Made by a program: the position numbers and the translations under genes. From Oceanipulchritudo coccoides (GTDB taxonomy: Bacteria; Verrucomicrobiota; Verrucomicrobiia; Opitutales; Oceanipulchritudinaceae): a stretch of 64,000 nt of DNA. Below the pieces are notes generated by a model. That model was not told the origin of the DNA, did not search any database, and was given only the letters and a program-made list of their open reading frames with translations. Location of the stretch: positions 971,444 through 1,035,443 of the forward strand of contig NZ_JAAGNX010000002.1 in NCBI RefSeq assembly GCF_010500615.1, written 5' to 3'. Of the stretch, positions 36,315 through 43,710 are shown piece after piece (positions within the stretch are counted from its first letter, which is position 1; each line of letters opens with the position of its first letter).

Positions 36315-37235
36315 ATGAAAAATACGATTACACTCCTCACAACAGCCATTACCCTGGCAGGATTTTCAGTTACATCGCAGGCAACGACTGTATTGATTGA
36401 CTTCGGCTATGACGCGACTTTCCGAGGCGTCTCTGTCATTAATCCCGATGAAAACGGCAACGACTGGAACAGCGTCGGCCCAGGAAATTTCTTCCCTGAC
36501 CTGGTCGACAAGACCGGTGCCGTGACCTCGCTTGCCTTTGGTCCGGACGCCCCGGCAATGAATACGGACAGCTATAATGGGCCCGCTGGTAACACCGATC
36601 CGAACGGGGATTTCGCGATTGGAGATGGCCAATTACCAGAAGACAGCGAGTACGATGCGTTTGCCCTTGGCGATCTCGGGGCTGATGAGGCGGTTTACGA
36701 CTATATTGTTGGCAGGCTCGACACAGGTGATGGCCGTTTTCAGATTCAGGGCCTCGACCCGGCTGTCAGCTACACCTTGAAGTTCTATGGTGGCAAGAAG
36801 TACATGGATATCGCCACAGATGGCATCACCCGCTACAATGTGTATGATGACCCAGACTACACTAATCTGGTTGGGACTGTTGACCTGTCAGTTGGTGGCA
36901 TTGGTGCCGAGCATAACCAAAACCTCGTTGGTACTATTTCCGGCATTTCGCCAGCTGAGGATGTTGGTATTTTCTACATTGAGTTTGGTGATAGTATCTC
37001 CGGCCTGCCTGGTTACTTGAACTGTATGTCTGTCAGCTTCGACGAGGTTATTGCCGACACATGGGCGGGATACCCGATCGGCCCCGACGGGTATGTCAAC
37101 ACCGGATCCTTCCTCGGTTGGATCTATGTTCGTGGGACAGGGGACTTCATCTGGAGCGTCGATCAAGGAAAGTACATCTACCTGCCTGAAGCCTTGGTTT
37201 CTGGCTCCGGAGCATGGTCCTATACTCCGAGATAA
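36315..37235 (+). CDS. secreted IDFG-module protein with Trp-rich C-terminal tail
   Basis: A 306-residue exported protein (signal peptide to about residue 23, SQA-TTVLIDFG). Residues 24-235 form one IDFG module: TVLIDFGYDATFRGVSV, then NGNDWNSVG, SYNGPAGN, ALGDLGADEAVYDY, FQIQGLDPAVSYTLKFYGGK and FYIEFGD near the end. The last 55 residues are Trp/Tyr-rich (FLGWIYVRGTGDFIWS, then YIYLPEALVSGSGAWSY) and resemble the tail on the next protein, so they may act in surface retention. No catalytic motif is visible. It has its own operator and terminator, which implies a monocistronic, highly expressed unit. Binding function is a guess; the protein family is unknown to me. Confidence 0.85.
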   Translation: MKNTITLLTTAITLAGFSVTSQATTVLIDFGYDATFRGVSVINPDENGNDWNSVGPGNFFPDLVDKTGAVTSLAFGPDAPAMNTDSYNGPAGNTDPNGDFAIGDGQLPEDSEYDAFALGDLGADEAVYDYIVGRLDTGDGRFQIQGLDPAVSYTLKFYGGKKYMDIATDGITRYNVYDDPDYTNLVGTVDLSVGGIGAEHNQNLVGTISGISPAEDVGIFYIEFGDSISGLPGYLNCMSVSFDEVIADTWAGYPIGPDGYVNTGSFLGWIYVRGTGDFIWSVDQGKYIYLPEALVSGSGAWSYTPR

Positions 37236-37288
37236 TTCATTTCCTTACCCCTTACATATACTTGTATTTTCTGCTTATTGATTAAAGG

Positions 37289-37318
37289 CCGGCCCCCGTC
37301 TAAGGGGCCGGTTCTTTT
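37289..37318 (+). terminator. rho-independent terminator after 36315
   Basis: CCGGCCCC (37289-37296) pairs perfectly with GGGGCCGG (37304-37311) around a 7-base loop, followed by TTCTTTT. Confidence 0.88.
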
Positions 37319-37329
37319 CCCGAAATCAG

Positions 37330-37341
37330 ATTTACGTAAAC
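37330..37341. promoter_or_regulatory. LacI-type operator upstream of 37410
   Basis: ATTTACGTAAAC, centred about 75 bp before the start codon of the SGNH protein and directly after the preceding terminator. Confidence 0.87.
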
Positions 37342-37361
37342 GGGGCCGTGCCTTGGCCTAG

Positions 37362-37389
37362 TTGAAGCACTTGGAAATAGTTTTATAAA
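37362..37389 (+). promoter_or_regulatory. probable promoter of 37410
   Basis: TTGAAG (37362-37367), a 16-base spacer and TATAAA (37384-37389) are the best sigma-70-like pair in the locus. The operator is centred about 60 bp upstream of the expected start site, i.e. upstream of the -35 box. Confidence 0.55.
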
Positions 37390-37409
37390 CACTGAAAAAC
37401 CCCTAACTT

Positions 37410-40388
37410 ATGAAAATGAACCCCATGATTTTCCGACTCCCCTTGGCTCTTGTCTTATTTAGCGCAGCGACATTGCAGGCTGAGACGGTACTGCTTGATT
37501 TTGGTAACAGCGACTCTTTCCGCGGCATCTCGGTTCCGGATCCGGACGAGAACGGGAATTATTGGAACAGCGTCAAGCCAGGCGCCTTTTTCTCCAATCT
37601 TGTGGATGTTACGAACACGGTGACGGACATCGATTTTGGACCGGGTTCACACGGTACGGACAGCTACAACGGCCCGGCCGGGCCGACGGACGGTGGTATT
37701 ACTGAAATCATGCTGCTGACCCTGGACATCGACAAGGTCGCGCTTGGTAACCTTGGGGTCGCGGAGGCGGCGATTGATTTTCATGTGGGGAAACTGGGCG
37801 ATGCCTCTGGCTATTTCCAACTGCAGGGATTGGATAGCGCAAGCCAGTACACACTGACTTTTTTCTGTTCGCACAAGTACAACGCATCGGACATCACCCG
37901 GATCAATGTCTACGACGATGCGGACCGGCTAAACCTGATTGCAAGCGGGGAGGTGCAGGTAGGAAGTGGTGCTGTGCACAATACCCGGGACCTGATTGTC
38001 CTGGCAGACTTGACTCCCTCATCCAGTGGCATCTTCTATCTGGAATTTGGCGGAGCTGACGGAGCCAACAGCGGCTACATCAGCAGTCTTGAGATTTCGA
38101 CAGAGGGCGGTGGAGGCGGTCCGGACCCTGATCCCGACCCGGAACCGGATGAGGGGATCAAGCTGGTCGTTGCCGGATCATCCGTCCCAGCTGGATTTGC
38201 CGCGTCCCTTGCAGGTAGCTATCGTCATGACTATGATCAGGAAAATGACACGGGCAAGGACTATTGGGATTACTCGTATGGGATATATGGTTACGCGGGC
38301 CGGTTGCGGCTTGCCCTGACGGCCCCGGAAAAGCCACAGGTTCCCGGTGGTTCAACAACCGATTGGGAATTTGTCAACGTGTCTGTTCCAGGTGACAACA
38401 CAACCCTTGTGAACAACCGCTTTGATCCAGACGTGACCCGCCAGTACGCTGCACCGAAGGTAACGCATGCCGAGCCGGAATATGTGATCATTGCGCTTTC
38501 CCTTGCCAATGAAGGCCTGGTATTCACATCCAACCCACAGAGTGTTTTCGACTCCTTCAAGAACGGCATGCAGAACTTGATCCAGAAGTGCGAGGATCAG
38601 GGATATTATCCGGTGATTACCTATGTGTATCCACATGCGGACTACACGCCTGAGAAGTATGAATACGTGAAGCAGATGAACCTGCTCATGAACTCCTGGG
38701 GCGTAACGGCGATCAACTTGCTCGGAGCAATTGACAACGGCATGGGGCAGTGGGCGGACGGCTTTGTCTACGACCCGGGCCACCCGAATTTCCAAGGGCA
38801 CGAGGAAATGTACCTCTCCATTCCCCCGACCTTGTTCGATGCCATCCATTTCGACGGCAAAAGGGAAGTGCCAAGCTATCCGGTCGAAGAGGAGTTTCTC
38901 CAGCTGGTCAGCGATGGGGAAACCGCTGAAAACCTGACTTTCACGCCGGGTGACAAGATGCGGTCCTACACCAATTCCTTCAAGCTTCGGACAGAATCCG
39001 CGGGCACCGTGGCGGCAGTTCGGGCTAAGTATGAGCCGCTCTTCCTTGTTGATTTTGGTCCGAGCAACGATGATGACGGGCGTGCCACAGCAAGCCCCGA
39101 TGCCCTTGGCCAGCATTGGAACAATTGGCGAGCCTCCGAGGGCGGCACAACTGTTCCGGTTGGTGCGCTGCTCGAAAACCTCACTCTGTATGATGGAAGC
39201 GCCTCAAGCATCGGACTGGAGACAGTGACGGCCTTTGGCGGAACCAACGGGATCGTGAATGGCGGCCTGACCACTCCCGACCCGGAATTGCTGGGCCATT
39301 TTGCGGTCGCTACCGCCACCGAGGATTATTTCTACAGTACGGGAACCAGTACGCTGCGTATCACCGGGCTAGATCCGGAAAAGCAGTACACTTTCCGTTT
39401 CTTCGGCACCCGGGCCTCAAACGACTTGAGGGAGACCCGTTACCGTGTGACCGGAACAACTTCGGAAATCAACTTTAGCCCGTATGCGGATATTGTGACC
39501 TCGGGTGTGGGGCTTGGCAGTGACGGCGTCTACAACGGAAACGACAGTGGAATTGGCCTCGTAAGCGGTATCACGCCGCGTTCCAACGGAGAAGTATTCG
39601 TTGAAATTCTCCCGGATGCCGGTGGTTTTGCCTACCTGGGCGCCATGGAAGTATCAGTGGACACTGCGGTTGACCGGTATGCAACGGTTGAAGTCCGCAG
39701 CGGGGAAATCGCCTACGTCTCTGCGGATGGCCGTGAGATGACAGCCCCCGTGGATGTGGCGGACAATGAGTGGCATGATATCGCTCTTGCACATCGCTAT
39801 GCTCAGCAACAAACCTTGTTGTTTGTAGACGGCGTTGAAGTCGCAATGTTAAGGGAGAACTTGGAGCCGGATCAGTTTGTCCTCGGAGGGAATAACTTAG
39901 CCAGCGCGCCCGCCTCGGCGGATGTCCAGGATTGGGCCGTCTACCGGGCGGCCTGGAATGAGGACGAGGCCGCAGCACAGGCTGCCGGAACCTTGCAGCA
40001 TGCCAGCATGGAAATTCTTGCCCCGCTCAGCGACTCTTCTTTCGTCAATGGTCAGCCGGTGGAGAACCGGGCCCAGAGCAGGAGCGAGGCGGTTTACAAT
40101 GGGGCGGGCGTGACTGTCTCTGAATCCTTCTGGAAGGATGTTCCGGCGGACCCTTCGGTGCCCGGTGCCAAGGGCACCGGGATCGGCCCGATCAATGACG
40201 CGGCCTGGCCGTTCGTCTACCACTACGGACCTGCCCATGGCTGGCTGGCTGTCCATGAGGACGGCGTCAGCTCCAAGGATGGGTTCTACGCCTACTCCTT
40301 TACTACCGCCTCGTGGATATGGACCAGTGATTCCATCGGCGGCTGGTACTTTGACCTGACGGACCTCGATTGGTACGCCTTCAACTGA
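37410..40388 (+). CDS. secreted SGNH hydrolase with two IDFG modules, one inserted in a LamG-like domain
   Basis: A 992-residue exported protein. Order: signal peptide; IDFG module 1 (about 25-232); acidic linker (DPDPDPEPDEG); SGNH esterase-like domain (about 250-494) with the nucleophile Ser in VVAGSSVPAG, an oxyanion Asn in LSLANEG and the Asp/His pair in DPGHPNFQGHEEM. Then comes the first half of a LamG/ConA-like domain (about 504-540, SFKLRTESAGTVAAV), IDFG module 2 (about 541-750, LFLVDFGPSN) and the second LamG half (about 755-860, VADNEWHDIALAHRYAQQQT). A Trp-rich tail follows (ASWIWTSDSIGGWYF). It may deacylate a substituted glucan or a host polymer; the substrate is unknown. Operator-controlled. 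Confidence 0.88.
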   Translation: MKMNPMIFRLPLALVLFSAATLQAETVLLDFGNSDSFRGISVPDPDENGNYWNSVKPGAFFSNLVDVTNTVTDIDFGPGSHGTDSYNGPAGPTDGGITEIMLLTLDIDKVALGNLGVAEAAIDFHVGKLGDASGYFQLQGLDSASQYTLTFFCSHKYNASDITRINVYDDADRLNLIASGEVQVGSGAVHNTRDLIVLADLTPSSSGIFYLEFGGADGANSGYISSLEISTEGGGGGPDPDPDPEPDEGIKLVVAGSSVPAGFAASLAGSYRHDYDQENDTGKDYWDYSYGIYGYAGRLRLALTAPEKPQVPGGSTTDWEFVNVSVPGDNTTLVNNRFDPDVTRQYAAPKVTHAEPEYVIIALSLANEGLVFTSNPQSVFDSFKNGMQNLIQKCEDQGYYPVITYVYPHADYTPEKYEYVKQMNLLMNSWGVTAINLLGAIDNGMGQWADGFVYDPGHPNFQGHEEMYLSIPPTLFDAIHFDGKREVPSYPVEEEFLQLVSDGETAENLTFTPGDKMRSYTNSFKLRTESAGTVAAVRAKYEPLFLVDFGPSNDDDGRATASPDALGQHWNNWRASEGGTTVPVGALLENLTLYDGSASSIGLETVTAFGGTNGIVNGGLTTPDPELLGHFAVATATEDYFYSTGTSTLRITGLDPEKQYTFRFFGTRASNDLRETRYRVTGTTSEINFSPYADIVTSGVGLGSDGVYNGNDSGIGLVSGITPRSNGEVFVEILPDAGGFAYLGAMEVSVDTAVDRYATVEVRSGEIAYVSADGREMTAPVDVADNEWHDIALAHRYAQQQTLLFVDGVEVAMLRENLEPDQFVLGGNNLASAPASADVQDWAVYRAAWNEDEAAAQAAGTLQHASMEILAPLSDSSFVNGQPVENRAQSRSEAVYNGAGVTVSESFWKDVPADPSVPGAKGTGIGPINDAAWPFVYHYGPAHGWLAVHEDGVSSKDGFYAYSFTTASWIWTSDSIGGWYFDLTDLDWYAFN

Positions 40389-40393
40389 GCCGA

Positions 40394-42649
40394 CTATTTG
40401 TATTCCTGCGAGGGGAGGATGGAACGACGATCATCCCCGAACACCTTCTGGATATAATCCTCTTCGACAGTGGAGTAACCGTAGGTGTGCCGATCGGTGC
40501 GATGCGGCTTGTCCGTGATGGCTTCGGTCGCGACCAGGTCGAGAACCTGTTCACCAGCGCGCTTCACTTCAACGCGCACCGGACCGACTTCAGAGGGAAT
40601 TCGCACAGCGTCAATGCCAGCCTTCGCCGTTCCCGCACGGGTGCCATTGATAAAGACATCAGCTGGTTCCGTCAGCAAGGTGACCACCTCGATGAAATCG
40701 GCGGCGGAAAGGTCGACATGCCCTTCTGAATGCATCTCGTAGTCAAAGACCGGTTTCACATCGTGCCGGTACTTCTTGAAAAAGACGGCCGCCTTGTCCT
40801 CTTCGACTTGATAATCCGGGTTTAACCACTTTTCCCGATAGTAGTTGAGGATCATGGCAAAGGAAAAATTCCGGTTGGCCCCGGGTGCCAGGTGATGGCC
40901 CTCCGCGTAGTCGTTCCATGTGACAACGTTGATAATCCCCGCGTCCTGCTTGATTCCGCGTTCCATTGTCTGGCGGAATGAACGGGTCAGTTCCATTTCC
41001 ATGTAGTGGCGGTATTGTCCGTGCACGCCAAGTTGCTTGGCCTGCTCTATATCAAATATCAGGTCCCATGTCCCGGTGGGATAGGTCTTGCTCGAGTAGA
41101 AATCAAGGGCGGAGGAATAGAAGAATCCACGATTTCGCTTTTCAGTTAAATGGGCAAATTCGTCATAGAGATTTTTCTCGTGGTGCCGGTAATCATACTG
41201 TGCCCACGGCCAGACCGCCGGGAAGTAGTTCAGCATCTCGCTGGTGAATTCTGGATCCACGCCCTCATCCAGTTTGAGGAAGAAGTAGACCCAGGCGGCC
41301 TCCACGCCGAGGGCTTCCGTCAGGTTTTCCATGGCAAGCGCGGAAAACTTTACGAGGGCCGGATTATACTGCACATCCCAGGAATTGGGGATTTCATCGG
41401 CGAGGCCGTCCGCCATCCAGGTGAAAAAGATATGCCGGCCATCCGGGGTCTTCAGCCAGAACTCTTCCGGAGTGGATTCAATCAGCTCGCGCGTATATTT
41501 TGCCCAACGGGTGATTTTGTCCTTTTCACTCATCGGGTGATTGGCGTTGGCAAAGCAAAGGGTGAGTTTGAAATCGACGTCCATTTCCTCAAGGGCGTCG
41601 AAGTGTGCCCGGATGGTGCGAACATAGTCCACAAGCATGGCCTCCTCACCGAAGGGATAGTAAAACTGGAAGCCGTCGAGGCCGCAGGCAATCGCCGCCT
41701 CAATCTCGAATTTAGCCGCTTCCTTTGGGCTGCGCGGCCCCAACGGACTTCCTTCCCGGAAATCAATGTATGGAAGATACTGGATATATCCTCCAAGCTC
41801 CGCGGTTGAGCCGTCCTTGTCATAATATTCCCGCACAAGAAAGGCCAGGTCTGGCGTGTGGTCGTCAAACAGGCTCGCCATGTTGTGTGCGAGGATGTGC
41901 TTTCCCTCGACAAGGGGTTTATCCAGAATCGGACGGTTGAACAGCGCGAGGGCCGCATCCACACGCTCCTGCGAGTACTTGCCACCGGCGGTGTGGTCAA
42001 CAGGGGGCCAGACATTCGTGAGGTCGTCTCCTTCAATCATAAATTCATCAATGTACACCAGGCCGGACCCTGCATGGTCCATGTTGACGGTGAGGTTGAT
42101 CTGGCTCAGCGGGAAGTCCAGTTTGCCATCCCCGTTCCAGTGGTGGGGTAGTCCCGATTCAGTCAGCTTGAGGCGGCGCTTGGTCCAGCCGTGGCTGGAC
42201 AGGTCGAAATTCTGCTGGAAAAATTCCCCGTTGGCATCAACAACCTGGACATTGACCATTGCCGGAAGGGGTTCCGAGTTGGTGTAAAAGCTCAGGCGAT
42301 CGCCCTTCTTCAAGCTTCCCGGGTATGCCCCACCAGGCAAATAGCGGGCCGCCTGGTAAATGATCCATCCTTTTTCCTTGAAGGAGAATTCACACTTCAA
42401 GGAGGCGTCTCCACGCTTGGATTTTTCCCGGCTGATCGAGAGTTCCTGATGGGCAATCCCATGCCCGCCACTGAATCGCGGGACAATCGCCGATTCACTG
42501 TCCTCGAAGGATTCCAGGAAGGACTGATCAGCCGAATAGCCTGTCGAAGCAACAACGCTGAACAAGCTTAGTACTCCAACAAGGCGTAACGATCCCGTGA
42601 GGGATGTGGAGAAGTCCATGCCGGGGGAGTGTTTAAAGGAACTGTTCAT
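40394..42649 (-). CDS. secreted GH71-type alpha-1,3-glucanase
   Basis: About 751 residues from the ATG at 42649; other in-frame starts are at 42709 and 42619. I prefer 42649 because the likely promoter overlaps the earliest one. Signal peptide (SLRLVGVLSLFSVVASTGYS), then a carbohydrate-binding-like beta-sandwich (about 30-190, DASLKCEFSFKEKGWI). The catalytic barrel opens with LVEGKHILAHNMASLFDD and contains AIACGLDGFQFYYPFG, KLTLCFANANHP and VVTWNDYAEGHHLAPGA. These match GH71 mutanases (K-x-x-AH-M start, WNDYGESH-like end). GH99-like enzymes share part of this pattern, so a related specificity is possible. Divergent from 42821, with a shared operator. Confidence 0.78.
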   Translation of the reverse strand: MNSSFKHSPGMDFSTSLTGSLRLVGVLSLFSVVASTGYSADQSFLESFEDSESAIVPRFSGGHGIAHQELSISREKSKRGDASLKCEFSFKEKGWIIYQAARYLPGGAYPGSLKKGDRLSFYTNSEPLPAMVNVQVVDANGEFFQQNFDLSSHGWTKRRLKLTESGLPHHWNGDGKLDFPLSQINLTVNMDHAGSGLVYIDEFMIEGDDLTNVWPPVDHTAGGKYSQERVDAALALFNRPILDKPLVEGKHILAHNMASLFDDHTPDLAFLVREYYDKDGSTAELGGYIQYLPYIDFREGSPLGPRSPKEAAKFEIEAAIACGLDGFQFYYPFGEEAMLVDYVRTIRAHFDALEEMDVDFKLTLCFANANHPMSEKDKITRWAKYTRELIESTPEEFWLKTPDGRHIFFTWMADGLADEIPNSWDVQYNPALVKFSALAMENLTEALGVEAAWVYFFLKLDEGVDPEFTSEMLNYFPAVWPWAQYDYRHHEKNLYDEFAHLTEKRNRGFFYSSALDFYSSKTYPTGTWDLIFDIEQAKQLGVHGQYRHYMEMELTRSFRQTMERGIKQDAGIINVVTWNDYAEGHHLAPGANRNFSFAMILNYYREKWLNPDYQVEEDKAAVFFKKYRHDVKPVFDYEMHSEGHVDLSAADFIEVVTLLTEPADVFINGTRAGTAKAGIDAVRIPSEVGPVRVEVKRAGEQVLDLVATEAITDKPHRTDRHTYGYSTVEEDYIQKVFGDDRRSILPSQEYK

Positions 42650-42736
42650 ATGCTGGATATCCAAGGGGATGTTCAAGAAAGGGTTAACCTTGTTAATATG
42701 GCCCGCCATGGCAGGTCAGGTAAAGGCCCATTGACA

Positions 42737-42748
42737 ATTTACGTAAAC
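42737..42748. promoter_or_regulatory. LacI-type operator between GH71 and 42821
   Basis: ATTTACGTAAAC in the divergent intergenic region. Possible -10 boxes TATTAA (42698-42693, minus) and TATTAT (42793-42798, plus) sit at nearly equal distances on either side, which fits one site serving both directions. Confidence 0.87.
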
Positions 42749-42820
42749 CTCTAGCGGGGGTGGACTTCTTCATTTGCCTGCCTTGAGTATGGTATTATGC
42801 AGACCAACGGTCTTGGAGAA

Positions 42821-43684
42821 ATGAAAAAGAACTGCACCCCCAGCTCCAGAGCCATCGCAAAGTGGCTGATCCCCATGGCATTGAGCTTGTGCTGTTTCCA
42901 CAACGCCACCCACGGTTGGGGGGTGACGGAAGTATTGGAAGGAGAGACCGACTGGGTTTCAGCTGATTGGAGTCACGGTTTGCCCTCCAGTGAAGACACT
43001 GTGTACATCCAGAATGTTGCCAAAGTTTCCATGAAGGAAAAAGCGAAGCGGGAAGTCCATGGAGTTCGCCTGAGCCGCACACCGGATGGAGGCGGAATGC
43101 CCACCCTGCAGATTGAGCAGTCATACCTGAATGCGAAATTCATTGTCGTGGGTGATGCTGCCAATGCCAGTGGCACTTTTATCCAGGCCGGGGGAATGCT
43201 CAAGATCGACAACACGAAAGAACTGGGATTTGAGATTGGAAACCCGGCAAATAATCCGACCGGGGAATGCTACTTGCTGGCGACTTTTGCGGCAGGACAA
43301 TCGGCGATTGGAAAGCTGCGGTTTAATTTGAGGAATGAGCGCAAAAGCCGTCTCACGATTTTCGGGACCTTGCCGAAGGTGATTGCGGATTCGATCACTT
43401 TCGAAGCCGGAAAGGCGGACCAATGGCAACCGGCGGAAATTAACTACATCCTCACCGAGGCGGGCGTCGTGCCGATTTACGTTCGCGGGGAAGCCAATCT
43501 TGGAGACGGTGACCGTGTGAAGATCATAATCGACGGCGGCCGTTATGAAGGCGAAGCCAAAACCTTTCCGCTTATCATCGCTGATAAGATTGTCGGGAAA
43601 CCGGCTGAGATCAAAATTGAGGGGCTGGGCTCAAGGGCTGAAATCAAGCAGGATGGCAAACAGCTGAAGCTTGTCATCAAATAG
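42821..43684 (+). CDS. secreted beta-rich protein of unknown function
   Basis: About 287 residues from the ATG at 42821 (GGAGA just upstream). The frame is open from an ATG at 42797, but a likely -10 box covers that codon. A signal-like hydrophobic stretch (KWLIPMALSLCCF) is followed by a beta-rich protein: TLQIEQSYLNAKFIVVGDAA, GTFIQAGGMLKIDNTKELGF and IGKLRFNLRNERKSRLTIFG read like the coils of a right-handed beta-helix or autotransporter-type passenger. No catalytic residues or anchor can be seen. It is a single gene, convergent with the GH87 operon and paired through the operator with GH71, so a role in glucan binding or breakdown is plausible but unproven. Confidence 0.75.
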   Translation: MKKNCTPSSRAIAKWLIPMALSLCCFHNATHGWGVTEVLEGETDWVSADWSHGLPSSEDTVYIQNVAKVSMKEKAKREVHGVRLSRTPDGGGMPTLQIEQSYLNAKFIVVGDAANASGTFIQAGGMLKIDNTKELGFEIGNPANNPTGECYLLATFAAGQSAIGKLRFNLRNERKSRLTIFGTLPKVIADSITFEAGKADQWQPAEINYILTEAGVVPIYVRGEANLGDGDRVKIIIDGGRYEGEAKTFPLIIADKIVGKPAEIKIEGLGSRAEIKQDGKQLKLVIK

Positions 43685-43710
43685 AGGCACCTGCTCAGCT
43701 CGGGAACCGG

